From Sipunculus nudus (taxonomy: Eukaryota; Annelida; Sipuncula; Golfingiida; Sipunculidae), in the NCBI GenBank assembly GCA_026874595.1, contig CM049307.1, positions 31,731,862 through 31,795,861 on the forward strand: a stretch of DNA of 64,000 nucleotides. Reading direction: 5' to 3'. Under the pieces are notes generated by a model. That model worked only from the letters and a program-made list of their open reading frames with translations, had not been told where the DNA came from and ran no database searches. Positions 22,831 through 35,098 of the stretch are shown here, one piece after another; position 1 is the stretch's first letter, and each line of letters starts with the position of its first letter. Both the position numbers and the translations under genes were made by a program.

Positions 22831-24851
22831 CTTTATTTGTATTTTATTTGGAATGAACTGAATGTCGACATTCCAAACTGCTCGTTGGACACTAGAACCC
22901 AAGTCCTACATCACTGAATACATGCATGGTGTGCAACAGGTGCCGCATGATCTAAAAAAAAACCCGTAACAAACAATGTTATTTGTTTTCATTTGTTGAT
23001 TTACACGCACGCTCGCAGAATACGAAGGAAAGGACGTTTTCACGTGTCTGTAGACGTACATTGATAAAGACCGTGGGGGGGGGGGGGGGGGGGGGGGTTG
23101 GTTTTGGTTGCATGGCCCATCTCGAGCGACGGTGCACATAAATAATATATATAGTTCAAGTGCTGTGCAACCTGTTAACGTAGCTGTATGACCCAAGAAT
23201 ATGCGCAAAATTCTTTATTTATAAATTTTTGTTAAAATGGCCTTCATTTCCTACTGAGGACTTGCAAATTTCCAGTGAAATAGCCTACAGCAAAGGCTGG
23301 GTCATGGGGGGGGGGGGGGGGGGTGGTCCACTGTTGGGACGCAACCACCTTTTTTATGGTTTGAAACAAATATTTGACCAGAGGACGTTTCTTCAGGTAT
23401 TCTTATTAGTCTTCCTGGGTTAGACTCTTCCCTTTCCAATATTCTTTATCCGCCCCTGAAGTAGCCTGCAGTGTAGTAGGCCTACGCAGGCCTACGTCTT
23501 ACCAGCCGACGAGTATCACGTGACAGACTCATTGACAGTGTACTTTACCTCTGGGGTAAAATCAATTGGAAAATCATACATTATTTGATTATTATCATAT
23601 GTGGCTGGAAAGGTAATGACACGTCAGTGCCCTCTTTGTCAATGAATCATGGGGCTTACATATCGATCAGTCCATGCACATTTCAACCCAATACAAGTCT
23701 AGACATATATGAAACATATTTGTCATTGCAACAATCAGGGAGGTGTTTACACTTTGACGATTTCGAGGAAGGTAACTGCCCTTACTGGGAGGTGCGGGTT
23801 AAAATCTGATATGTTTTGTACAAAAAAATCAAATGAAAAAATGAATGAGAATAAGAAAAATAAAGGAGATCGTATAGACAGTATAGTTTCTGATTTTAAT
23901 TTGGAATGTGGGTGGGTATGTCACTGGGAGACCACTGGAGAATGGGCTATGTAATAAGCAACGAAAACACATTTGCGCAAGATATCTTTTTAGCCTATAT
24001 ATGCAAAAAAGTATCCAGTCACTGGCAGTTTATGTTATACTGACACAGGAACGCAGACCATCGGTACCTGTAGAGACATAGACAAACATAACCAAACTAT
24101 AACAAATATCGATGCATGGAGCAGAATAGCAGCACAAAAAAATGTCCTTTATATTACCAGGCAAGCTCATGTGTAAGTATACAACGCTTGGCACCAATGT
24201 GCGAGTGTAGTTTAAGTGTATGTGAAATTTCATGAGTACGTAACGTAAATTAACCGAGAGTTTATGGCTGATTTCAGTCATCATAACTTAATTTCCTCAT
24301 TTTTGTTTTAGATGTCATTGAAGCTGACTGTATCATGTCTTGAGCATGTTAAGAAAATCATTTGTCAAATCAAGAAGGTTATAATTACATTTATATAGTC
24401 TCTTTAAACTATTTGGTCAAATCGATAATATTGCTTTTAAAAAGTTTGCTTTTTGCGCAAGTCTTTTCCATCAAAATAAACTTATCTCGTCTTTTATATA
24501 CAATAATGAACAAACTGTAACATTTTATTTTATGTTTGATGTAATTTTTCCCTATGCGAAATGGCATCAGAGCTATGTGCAGTATATTGAACTTTTATAT
24601 AACACTGGGCAATAAACCGCATTGTATCCTTAAAGTCCTTCATGTCCTTGGTTCTCTGTGACGTCATGTAACACATCATCATTATTTGAAAGATACCGTA
24701 TCAATGCACGGACTTTGTTTAAGATCTCGGGACGGAGACACGTTGACATATATAGCGCTTCTTTAAATTCCCCTGTAAATGTGGTTTATATTGAACTTGG
24801 CTCATTACAAAAAGGTGCCCTGAATTGAATGACTACTAGTTTTATTTACGG
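22831..24851. other. No gene recognised; two long poly-G tracts
   Basis: Non-coding. Poly-G runs of 23 (23075-23097) and 18 (23306-23323) bases stand out. Short ORFs across them are homopolymer artefacts. Confidence 0.5.
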
Positions 24852-25007
24852 TGATACGGGGTGACATAAAAGCGGACTGAACTGTCTCGCTAGTGAGGCT
24901 TGCTTTGCTAGCGAAGCGGTTGGAACGCCCGACATGTGCGCCACCGTCATGGGTTCGAATCCCGGATCGGCAAAGTATTTTCCCCTGAGAAATTTGTCTT
25001 CGTAACA
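24852..25007 (+). repeat. TRIM left LTR with tRNA-like A and B boxes
   Basis: Within this 156-bp LTR lies TAGCGAAGCGGTTGGAACGC (from 24909), close to a tRNA A box and D arm. GGTTCGAATCC (24952-24962) is an exact B-box consensus. The spacing of 43 nt is what a tRNA would have. The T-stem mostly pairs (GGG..CCC plus a wobble), but the acceptor stem does not close. Confidence 0.7.
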
Positions 25008-25010
25008 AAT

Positions 25011-25028
25011 TGGGGGCTCGTCCGGGAT
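25011..25028 (+). other. Primer-binding site, tRNA-Pro type
   Basis: Eighteen bases complementary to the 3' end of tRNA-Pro including CCA, three bases after the left LTR. It sets the element's orientation as plus. Confidence 0.85.
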
Positions 25029-25126
25029 GACGGTAAACTTTGTGGCCCAGGGAATAAGCTCACCAAACTGCGACTCTTGGGATAATTAGTCTTGTTCTAA
25101 AAGCAGAACGCTCTTAAGAGGGGGTG

Positions 25127-25272
25127 TGTTACGGGGTGACATAAAAGCGGACTGAACTGTCTCGTCAGTGAAGCTTGCTTTGCAGTTGGAACGCCGGACA
25201 TGTGCGCCATCGTTATGGGTTCGAATCCCGGATCGGCCCAGTAATTCCCCTGAGCAATTTGTCTTCGTAACA
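25127..25272 (+). repeat. TRIM right LTR
   Basis: About 146 bp. It matches the left LTR except for substitutions and a deletion of about 11 bp that removes most of the A-box-like part, so only the B box (GGTTCGAATCC near 25219) survives. Confidence 0.75.
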
Positions 25273-25306
25273 ACAGAAATTTAAGAAAATTTAAGAGAAA
25301 AAAAAT

Positions 25307-26477
25307 TGTCACAAGAGGACTGTGACTTGGTTATTTTATTGCATATTTAAGTAGGGAGTATAACCGGTTGATTGTTTTTATAATTTATCGTACATAAAAT
25401 AGAATAGAATATCATGCTTAGATGGTAGCGTAAGAACTTAGGTTACAGAGCACACGTGCCTCGTTTGATGTTGATTTCAGTACAGGTTGATTCCGTGGGA
25501 GCCGTCTCTGTCTAGACGATCTCTATCGTATCGTTGTTTATTGTAGACTTCAAAGGGCGAAGATCTGCTTAGTTTGCTTTTCTCAGGGTTTGATCTATGG
25601 AGGCGTGTCCATCTTAATATTCATGTTATTATCGACTGTGACGTCAGCAAGCACATATTAGCCGGGACTGAGAAGAAATTCGCTACAATTGCCTGTTCAG
25701 CGCGCCAGTTTTGGATAGCCTTACAATTGTCTGCAGTCTTAATGCAAGTCTGCGTTCACCAAAGTCTGGACAGCCGAGAGATGATGTCTATAAGCGTAAA
25801 CAGTCAGTGTCTGAAGAGGGCCACGCTGTTAACTCTGTAACGGACTTCAGAGTGGAAATCGCAATTGCCGACGGACTGATATTTCGGCGATTTATATCTG
25901 TCGTGAGCGCTCCCAGTAACAGGCTTAGGGCTTTCTTTACACGCGAAACTTTAGTGGTACTAAATTTCGTTTTATGGAGACAAATTCAGATATATTGCTG
26001 GATGATTCCAGGAGACATTAGCTGTGAAAGACATTGATTCTAAGTTCAGATAGAATAGGCTGTGGCCTATCAGTAAGCCTGCTGAACTGTGGGGCAAAGG
26101 AGAACTCCAGCGAGAAACTGTTTGTGGTTGGAGCCCTGTGTAGCTACAGGTTAATTGATAGTGCTGTAAATTCAGTGAGAGCAAACTGTGATGTGAGCGG
26201 CTCTACATTCCAATGTCACGTGTGCGCGATGGTCATGTGATCAGGAGAAGTGTAAACATAGGACTCCCCTGTGTATATTAAAGTGGGCATAACGGACTTA
26301 GTAATGATTCTGTGTTTCTTAATTTACACTTTGCATTCTTTTAATATATTGATTTGTTTTGTTAAGTCATGTCTTATTCATCTTTTCATCTTTTGGAGTG
26401 TATAGAAGTATGAGTTTCAGCTGGTTTGATTTACCATTTAAAAGAACCTAGTTGTTCATACCTTCAGGGGTGTGACA
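25307..26477. mobile_element. Solo LTR, family L, copy 2
   Basis: Starts TGTCACA and ends TGTGACA, an exact short inverted repeat with TG..CA ends. The flanks AAAAT (25302-25306) and TAAAT (26478-26482) match in four of five bases, a worn target duplication. It shares blocks with copies 1 and 3 along its whole length. The ORFs inside (25574-25840, 25711-26037) are not credited. It sits 34 bp downstream of the TRIM. Confidence 0.8.
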
Positions 26478-26651
26478 TAAATATTAAATAAAAATGACCA
26501 TTCTGTAACAGACAAAGAATTCTTTTAGCGATTCTTCGCTAGATGGCAGTACCTACAAATTCATCTCTCTTCAATCAACCCAGTTGGGGACGGTTGGTAT
26601 TCAGCCATTGCATTATACGCAGAAAGTTAAGACGGTTTTTTATTACATATT

Positions 26652-26654
<3 letters not shown>

Positions 26655-26698
<44 letters not shown>
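26655..26698. repeat. (TA)n microsatellite
   Basis: About 22 uninterrupted dinucleotides. Confidence 0.97.
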
Positions 26699-26701
<3 letters not shown>

Positions 26702-26779
26702 TATATACGAAAAACAGACTGAATATGAATGTTTTTGTGAACACAAAAAGCAACACAAGGCACGATTAATATGAATGAA

Positions 26780-27305
26780 AGTTTCAAAGAATTAAAAGGA
26801 TCGAGTTAGTGTGCAAATTCCAGCGCACCCTATAGACTATAGTATAGTGGAATCTGTACACATGCACCAAGCAGCCGCTTTAAATTATTATTCAAAATGT
26901 ACCGTGGGTTCGTGGTCTGTGTTGAGTAAATTACTGAACCCCACGGTTTTGGTTTCTCTGATTTTCTCGGGACCTGGATACAAGAAAGATTTTATCTTTT
27001 CAGGTGGCCGGAAAATAATGTAAAAAGCGCGTATATCACAAGAGCCCAATACTGTGGGAACATGGAATGACACATGTCCCATATATAGCTTATTCATTTT
27101 AAATGTTGAAAGTAAAAAAGTTTAAGTTGCAGGTTTTATGTCCCCTTCTCAGTAAATGGCTCAGAAGACTGCACAATTTAACTTCCCGGTGGTAGCTCCC
27201 TGTGGACGCTACAGGGCCTTCACGCGGTTTTAAGGCACCAGGGCCGCCATACGCTGATGACACTTAATCCGGTACCCATTTGTTATATGCTGGGTAGACA
27301 TAATC
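26780..27305. other. No gene recognised
   Basis: Non-coding sequence between the microsatellite and a possible DNA transposon. Confidence 0.4.
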
Positions 27306-27310
27306 ACACT

Positions 27311-27510
27311 CGGTGGCGTATCCAGGATTTGAAAATAGAAGGGGCGCAGCCCTAATGACGGGAAGGGTGCTGTTCTATGTATTTTAGACATATATATCAA
27401 TATATATAGGGGAGTGGCATTAAAAAGATGCATGGTCATACATAATATTGTTTGGAATATTCAAAAGATCAACAACCCGTATATTAAAACTGCATGAACA
27501 ATGTTTGTTT

Positions 27511-27565
<55 letters not shown>

Positions 27566-29069
27566 TAATAAATCATTATTAAAATTACACTGATCTTCCA
27601 CAATGCCCTATAGGAAGACATATTTAAACTTGTTCGAATAAACTGCGTGGCAGTAAAATTGTCTCCAACTAAACATATCAAACATTGTTAGTTCGTGCAT
27701 TATTATTATTATATTATTATGATATTTGTATGATATCAAATTCAAGTTGTTAATCATGTTAACCCTGGGGCCCTCATCTATATATAATGCATTATTTGAA
27801 CAAAAGAAAAAAAAGATGAATCAATAAGTGTAGTGTTGTAACTTAATTGTAATCTTAAAGTAAAAGATGGTCAGAGCACATATGAAAGAACTGAAATTGG
27901 TTTACCATTATGTTACTGAATCTGTCAAAAGTAACTGCATAATTTTTTGAGTGAAGCTTCTGATAATAGGTCTTTGTAAGATAAATTACTTTTGCATCAA
28001 TTCAGTTCGAACTAGAGCAGTTGGAATTGAAACATTATAAAGATAATCTCACCTGAGGTAATCATAGTACTTAAACACAAGAATATTAGAAGTAAAAAAT
28101 AGTCGTTTACTGATATTTGCCGTTTTCAGGTTTATATTATTGTGGATAATGCAGCATTCAAACAATCACAGTGACCGGGCAGTTAGAGATTTTTTAATGA
28201 CCCAAGAATAAAAAAACTTGGTTTTGTATAGTCCCTCGGAGTATTCCAAGGTAAATGTTTAAAATGAGGCATATTATAGCAAGCCTCCGGGGAAAGTACA
28301 AATAACTTGCATGGATTGTTTGACAGTTTTTTTGGCCATCCGCCATGATGATACAAAACAATCACAGGGGTTGGAGACTTCACTTTCTGCACATAAACAT
28401 TATTGAAAAAAGAGATTGTAAAAAACATGAGTGAAATGTGTAAATATATAATCCCTTTCCTGTTCAGATTTATTTTAGAAAATTTCAAAGTCTGAAACTA
28501 TTTACATTTACATTAAATAAAATATCTTGCTAAGCTTTTGTTCTTTATTCCCAAAATTTCAACAATTACAACAAAAATAATTTTACTTTGGGTCATCAGA
28601 AACTATAACTGAAAATAAATATACATTATTATATCAGATATGTATCTTTATTAACATTACAGACAATATCTGGCTAAACTTTTGTTCTTTACTTACAAAA
28701 ATTCACCAATTTCAACAATTTTCTTTCATTCTATGAATATCTCTTTACTTTCAAAAGATAATAACTATCTTTATTACTTGCTTACTGTTATCATACAAAC
28801 ATAATAGCCATGAAACAATTACTACTCATGAATTTACAATAACATAATTTTTTTTTACAAAAAAAAAAAACAAAAAAAAAACGGCCCGCTACCCGAATAC
28901 AATTGATCGTAGCATTTTACTATGTGACTATCATTACCACCCCACGCATAGCAAAGCATGCATGTATTTATTTACTTAACATGCCATATTTTATAACGAA
29001 CATAAAATAAAAGTGAGTTTACAAACATAACCCCTTTGCGCCCCCCCCCCCCCTATGAATACGCCCCTG
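27311..29069. mobile_element. Possible hAT-like non-autonomous element
   Basis: The left end reads CGGTGGCGTATCCAGGAT..AGGGGCGCA (27311-27348). The right end, read on minus from 29069, is CAGGGGCGTATTCATAGG..GGGCGCA with a run of G. Both resemble CAGNGGCGTA-type termini of animal hAT-related elements. No transposase frame is present, and no matching 8-bp target duplication was found, so this may be two separate fragments. Confidence 0.3.
27510..27564. repeat. (GT)n(TA)n compound microsatellite
   Basis: Short GT run then about 22 TA units. Confidence 0.96.
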
Positions 29070-29109
29070 ACACGGTGGATGAGACCTTGCTTAAGGGTCT
29101 TAGCGAAGA

Positions 29110-29185
29110 AGTGAGAGACTACGGGATTCGAACCCATGACCGCTTGATCACAAGCCCGACACCTTTGCCATTACAACACTCGCTC
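29110..29185 (-). repeat. tRNA-like SINE head or tRNA pseudogene
   Basis: On minus, TGTTGTAATGGCAAAGG (from about 29178) resembles an A box and GGTTCGAATCC (29134-29124) is an exact B box, 44 nt apart. A stem CTTG..CAAG lies in the anticodon position. The acceptor stem does not pair, so it is not a functional tRNA. The T-arm text 'GTCATGGGTTCGAATCCCG' is shared with the TRIM LTR. Confidence 0.5.
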
Positions 29186-29840
29186 TTCGATTTTCATTTA
29201 ATATTTAATTTCAGACAAAATTATAATAAATGTTTAAGAATTGCGTCGATTGATTAAAGGGGCCCAATCATATATCTGACCTTTTTAAACTAGAGGTAAT
29301 CCCTAGGAACTTTAATAAAGCTTTCTACCTCCGCATATATGCAACCTACCACCTTAGATTACTATTTTCTCCCATTTGTCATTATTGCTGTGTTTACAAA
29401 CATGTTGTTGATAAACAAATTCATACATCTCTCACGAAGGCATTATAAGAACTTTTCACAACCAAAATAACCCTTAAATTATTAATATATACACAGAGGA
29501 AGTGAGAAATCACATAAATTCTTTTTCAAAAGGTAGGTGAACGAGCTCCTTTAAGCTGTATAACACATGACCGTGACACAAATACTATTACAGACACGGA
29601 CACGGTTCGGATACGTTCACCGCACGGTGGCGGTACAGTGGCCTTATGACTGGGATCGTGGTTTTCCGGTATTTAACTGATCATATAATTACAGTTTAAA
29701 TTCTTGAAATTAGGAAAAGGTTTAGAGGAAAACAATAAGCGGACATCCTCTTGAATGAACAATATTTTAAACAAAACTTGAAAGTTAACCGAAAATGTTG
29801 TGGTGTACTAGTGTGATTCAGAGTTCCAAGGACATTAGAT
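29186..29840. other. No gene recognised
   Basis: Non-coding 3' flank of the FA-domain gene. A terminal exon or poly(A) signal cannot be assigned. Confidence 0.4.
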
Positions 29841-29845
29841 TTTAC

Positions 29846-29933
29846 CTTCACTATCACGAAGAATCCTGACTGTGGCTGACATGGACTTGTTATTACTGAT
29901 TCCGAGTCCTCCAACCTCGAGCGGGTCAAATTC
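29846..29933 (-). CDS. FA-domain gene exon: C part of domain 4
   Basis: An 88-nt exon from TATCCCAG to TGAAG/GTAAAA, reading FDPLEVGGLGISNNKSMSA. It joins the 30407-30496 exon in phase. The donor shows that the gene continues to lower coordinates, where no exon could be identified. Confidence 0.5.
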
Positions 29934-32840
29934 CTGGGATAACATGAAACATTATATTTATCCGAACTTCATCATTATAACAAGGGGTCTGCATACCATT
30001 AAGTCAATCTGCGTAACATTGATTCTCTGCACGATTTATTTGTTCGGCGTCTGCAGTTGTGTTTTTACTTGTGCGCTTGCCTGAGAGAGAGAGAGACAGA
30101 CAGACAGACAGGCTGACAGACAGACGGGGGGGGGGGGGGGGGGGGGTATTTGGTGAGTTCCTCCTTTCCTATAGGTCACGTAACCGTTTGTGATGCGTAC
30201 GTTCATATAATGTTGATATGCATGGTCACTTACTTTTTCATGAAATAACACAATAACATCCATATTTGTCTATGTTTACAAATGCATTAAAGTTCACACC
30301 GGAACCGTGTCATCGGATATTACTATACTTAAGGATGATTCCATATTGTTCGATTTTCTTATTTGTGTGAGTGTTCTTACATTTTCAATGTGTATGCTGT
30401 TATAACCTGGAAATCCATGAATATATCGACAATGACTTGATTTCTTCTGCCCGCAATTATGACGCCGCCGTGCCAGCTGATCCAGACGAGGCGTTCCTCA
30501 TTACAAGAACAACAGGTAAGGGGTGTCCACCGTCACCTTCACAAGACCACCAGTCCTATAAATATTGTAGGGTTATACATGTTTATTACAATACTTCTCA
30601 CAATTTATAATTGAGGAGGTTGGCATGGAAAAGAAAAGACAAGACAAAAAAATCGATGACATTGTATTTTTCTCGGAAAACATATAATGGGCCATAGAGA
30701 CAATACCTATCATTCAATGATGACAAGTATGTTGACAATAGGCACAAAGAAGACAAGACAACAGTCAAACAAGAAAGAATAAAGGTGAAAATTGGAGGTG
30801 TTTGTTGATTTAAAAAATGCCTATAAATTGTTTTAATTCCCCGATGTAAAAGTCTTTCTTGACAGAAACATATATGCCTTATACATGCGATTGTTATTGT
30901 TGTTATATGAGGCATCGTTCAATTTCCGTTAATGAGGCGCTGTCAAATATGACGCAAATATATGCATTCCCATCGAACCTGACAGTGGGGTTCTCGTGTA
31001 AGCTTAGAAAGGCACTCTGACATCTCTTTAGACTCTCTTATGTCAGAGGGCCGGAAAAGCGCCAGGTTTATTAAATCACGTCGTATACAAGAAACCTGTA
31101 CAGATGATGTAGAAACATTGCGCAGAAACACCTTTTAGCATTTTGCAGCTTATAAAATATCCAGTATGTAACCTGCGAATATATTTATTTCTAGTTCAGG
31201 ATAATTTTTGTTAATCTAGTTTCCTCTGTAAACAAGCTTATCATACAGGAACACACACTAGTTCTCACCTGATTTGGTCAAGAGTTACTGATGGACATTA
31301 TATAACAGTCGTCTGGGTAGGTGTTGAAGGGCATGGGGGACAGCAGAACCTGGAACTCGCCGCAGCTTCTCACACCGACCACTGCCGACACTTGCTCTCG
31401 CGTGCTTGTCCAGAACCAGCCAGGGCCTCTGTCTGGAGGTAGCGCAACACGAGATTCCACCACTAGAAAAATACAAGAAACCTCACTGCTTGTTACATAG
31501 GAAAACCTGCCAAAGATATAACAATCATAGTCGAGGATGTAATATCCATATTGACCCGGCCCAAGGGAACATAATATGATTTATTATATATTCCAGTTCT
31601 GGATATATACATAAACTACTTGAAATGTCACCCTTTTCATTTCTATTAGTTAAATTTTATATATACTTTGTCTTTTTCATAGTCTAAAATTTACACACAG
31701 AAACACAGACACATGCAGGCAAACACTTTTGTTAAGGTCTATAGAAAGCCTTTTTCCAAAATAATGTTGGCCTTTTTAACTAGTAACCGACAAGGTGTTT
31801 GCCGTGTATTAAGGACTTCAGTTATAATGTAATATACTAGTATTGATATTGTCTGTGGCATACATAAAATACAGACATTAAAGCCAACTAGACACCGACA
31901 TAGAGAAGAAATATAGCAAAATCAGCCATTGCGTAAATTATGCACAAGTATAGATGTGCAATAGTTCTTAAGGAACATTTTTACATACCAAGTGTGTTAA
32001 ATATACATTCAATATAGACTGTGTGCAACATAAAATATAACTGCATCTCTAGTTACCATTGTACACAAGTAGAAAAAAGCTTGCATCGGGTGCAGTCAAT
32101 GGCCTAAACAAATAAAACGCGAACACCACCTGGTGACCGTATCCGGCAACTTTAAAATTAGGGCTTCATTTCATGCTTTAAACCGGGGTTTCATCTGTTT
32201 CTTCTTTTATGTTTCTTTCCTTTTTTGGGCCTTATCGCTTATCGCGCATGCTCATGATCAGACCACTGGGAACGCAGTCCTGTTATGGTAAACAGAAACA
32301 CGTGAACTGTGTTTACTTACACACAAAATCATAACGTATAAAGCAGTTGATATGGAGAAAGTATATCAGTGTGACGGGATGGTTTACTGGGAAACAGTTG
32401 TACGCATATTATTGTAAATGTTTACGTACACTTACGTTACAGGTCCGGGTATAAAGGCATACAGACAGACAGACTGCAATACTTTCCATAATAGGCCTAA
32501 CCCCACTGCAAAACTTTCGTTCTGCCCTTGTAGGGTGATTGCAAAAATAAATGAATGGGCTTACAGTCGTTTGCCAAGAACCTCCAACGAGCAGTTACAC
32601 CTTCCCCAGATAGAACTCCAACTCCTGTGACGTCACGAGGCTGGGAGTCCGTCTAGCTGATTAACTGACCTAAACCTCGGATACTCCCCTCCCCAGCGTA
32701 ATCTCTCCGCTCTTCCACTGGATCCAAAAGTCACGTGGGTCATCACATGACAACTTCCCCGCGACGTACTGTTGGACGATTTGATCTACGCCGTCTTTCT
32801 CGATGTACGGGATCCCTCATTCCATTGTAGGCCTAGGATG

Positions 32841-32922
<82 letters not shown>

Positions 32923-35042
32923 ACGAGATTATATCCAGTACATGCATGTACAAAGTAACATCTGCTAGGACCGGAAAGAGTTATCGGTAAAATCGATGGA
33001 CTTAGATGGATCGATAAGATTATCGATGGCTATTATCGATGGCTCTGACAGGAATCTTTATCATAAAACAGGTACACGGTCTTCGTAAACTGGTACCAGT
33101 TAATTTATTTTTATTTTAATTTGTAAAATTCAAAATACATGGATAATATCTTAACTGGTACAGTCGTTGCAGTGGTAAAGACGTAATTCCTCCCGCTGAC
33201 AGAGCATACAAACTTGCTCTTGTTACTATCACGCTAAGGACAGGCATTGCCACCTCGTAGCAAATTATATAACTGATTTACGGCTCACTGACAAACTGTT
33301 GCATTTAGTCGATCGGTAAGGGAATTACGATTTATTTTATGCAGTTTAGTAGCAAACATTAACATAAATACAAAAGCCATGACAGGGCTGAAAAATATCT
33401 ATTATAGTTAGGAAATGTTGATGCAGCCATACAGGTGAAACGCCTCGCTTTTCCGATACTTCTTCACCTATCATGTGCTTGGTAAGGATATATAACCTGC
33501 ACGGTTACCTGAAACGGCGAAATATTACATCCGTCAGAGATAAATGATAATCAGCTGCCGAACTGGTCTAATAAAACATATAAACATTTATCAAAGCAGC
33601 CATTCCTTATATATTTTATCCCCAGCGCTGTTTTTGTCTAACCAGGAACGTTTTGGAGTCCAATGCCATTCCAACTCTACTTTCCACCTTACCTATTTCA
33701 TAAGCTGATGACCCGACGTAGTATTTCTCAGACAACAGGACTGCTATGGATGCACATGCGTGAACTCCAGCTTAAGTCGGAGCGACCCAGGAGCCATTCA
33801 ATGTTGTTACGATTACCGTCAGTGTACCTCATGACGTTATCACCTGCAGCAAAGCGCGATTTGGCATTTAAACAGGAACTGATATTTAGTTTTGTGAAAC
33901 TTTCAAAGTAGCATTTCAAAGTCTATATTAATTATGACTGGCAAATACTTAGGTTATAAATGGCTTGGTCATGTTACCTATGCAGATGAGAGTAAAATTT
34001 GTTTTCCCATAACCACGCATTTTATTTACAAACCTACGTATTTTACGTACCTTACCCTTTAAAATACCGTGTCTAGCCATGTTTACGTACGGTTATTACA
34101 GGGGTCAGGATATACTGATTTTTAAATTGACATCGTGATGTGTTTGTATACCAAAGTTTTTTGCAATATCCGTATATGTAAAATCAGACTTTTCGCTTAT
34201 TGTTCACGATATAACCGTTTTCGCCGTCGAATCTCCACCAGGCGTCGCCACCGATGGCACTGATGGCCTGAGTGGTTTGCGTATTGCATGTTTGATTCCA
34301 TGGCAGCAGACGCTATTATTCCGTCCCCGGACGTGTCTCAATCACTGCCCCACAACCACCTCGTGGTTGATCCAGGACACCCAGAGCCACCTGTACTCAC
34401 TACAGCTCAGAACATCAGGTGTGGACACATATTTAGCTAGGGGCGGTCGGTTCCGCCGTGCGGGCCATATCACGGTGTTCTTGTTATTGTTATTACCAAG
34501 AACAACTTCAAACGCTCTGCTGAGAATCCGATTGGGACCATTCGTCAGGGTGATGTAACCTGCCGCGCATGGCGGACACTGAAGATCTTCATTAGTTCTT
34601 CATCAACCCAGATGAACGTCCTCTCCCGGTCGTAGTCACTCTGGGAAAATATCCGGAGGCTATCCACTGAATTAAAACTAAAACTTTTGAATAATACGTT
34701 GGGAGAATATCTTTCAAATGTAAACGGTCCCTCGTTTAACGAACTGAAGGGTGTTAAAATCTCTGTTGTTTTGCGAGTCGTAATTGAGCAGTTTACATCT
34801 CGGTCACGTGACCAGTGATGAAGACAACATAATGACTGAATGTTTGAGCTGCCTCCATATTTTACCTATTATATTTTACTGATTATTTTGCTTTATTACT
34901 ATGATTTCCATAAATTTAAATTGTTCTAAAATATTTTTTTTTCTGATTTATGCTGCATATTTTATGGGATTGATTCCTGTATCGCTACACCTTGATTTAC
35001 TTTTGTAGAAATACTTGCAAATTTCGCAATCGATAGTATTTA

Positions 35043-35098
<56 letters not shown>

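Larger units (their letters stand above)
24852..25272 (+). mobile_element. TRIM: miniature LTR element with tRNA-Pro primer-binding site
   Basis: Two short LTR-like direct repeats (24852-25007 and 25127-25272) start TGATACGGGG or TGTTACGGGG and both end CTTCGTAACA. Three bases after the left repeat comes TGGGGGCTCGTCCGGGAT (25011-25028), which equals the 18-nt complement of the tRNA-Pro 3' end used by many retroviruses. Just before the right repeat is a purine tract, AAGAGGGGG (25116-25124). The internal region is only about 119 bp and non-coding. LTR, PBS, PPT and LTR in order with no coding capacity is the definition of a terminal-repeat retrotransposon in miniature. No clear target duplication flanks it. 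Confidence 0.8.

Noticed and set aside
24902-24973. Functional tRNA gene
   Set aside because: A and B boxes are present, but the acceptor stem does not pair and the sequence lies within an LTR; called tRNA-like only.
29110-29185. Functional tRNA gene on minus
   Set aside because: Acceptor stem does not close and the anticodon arm is irregular.
32772-32990. ORF of alternating Ile and Tyr
   Set aside because: It is a translation of an (AT)n microsatellite.
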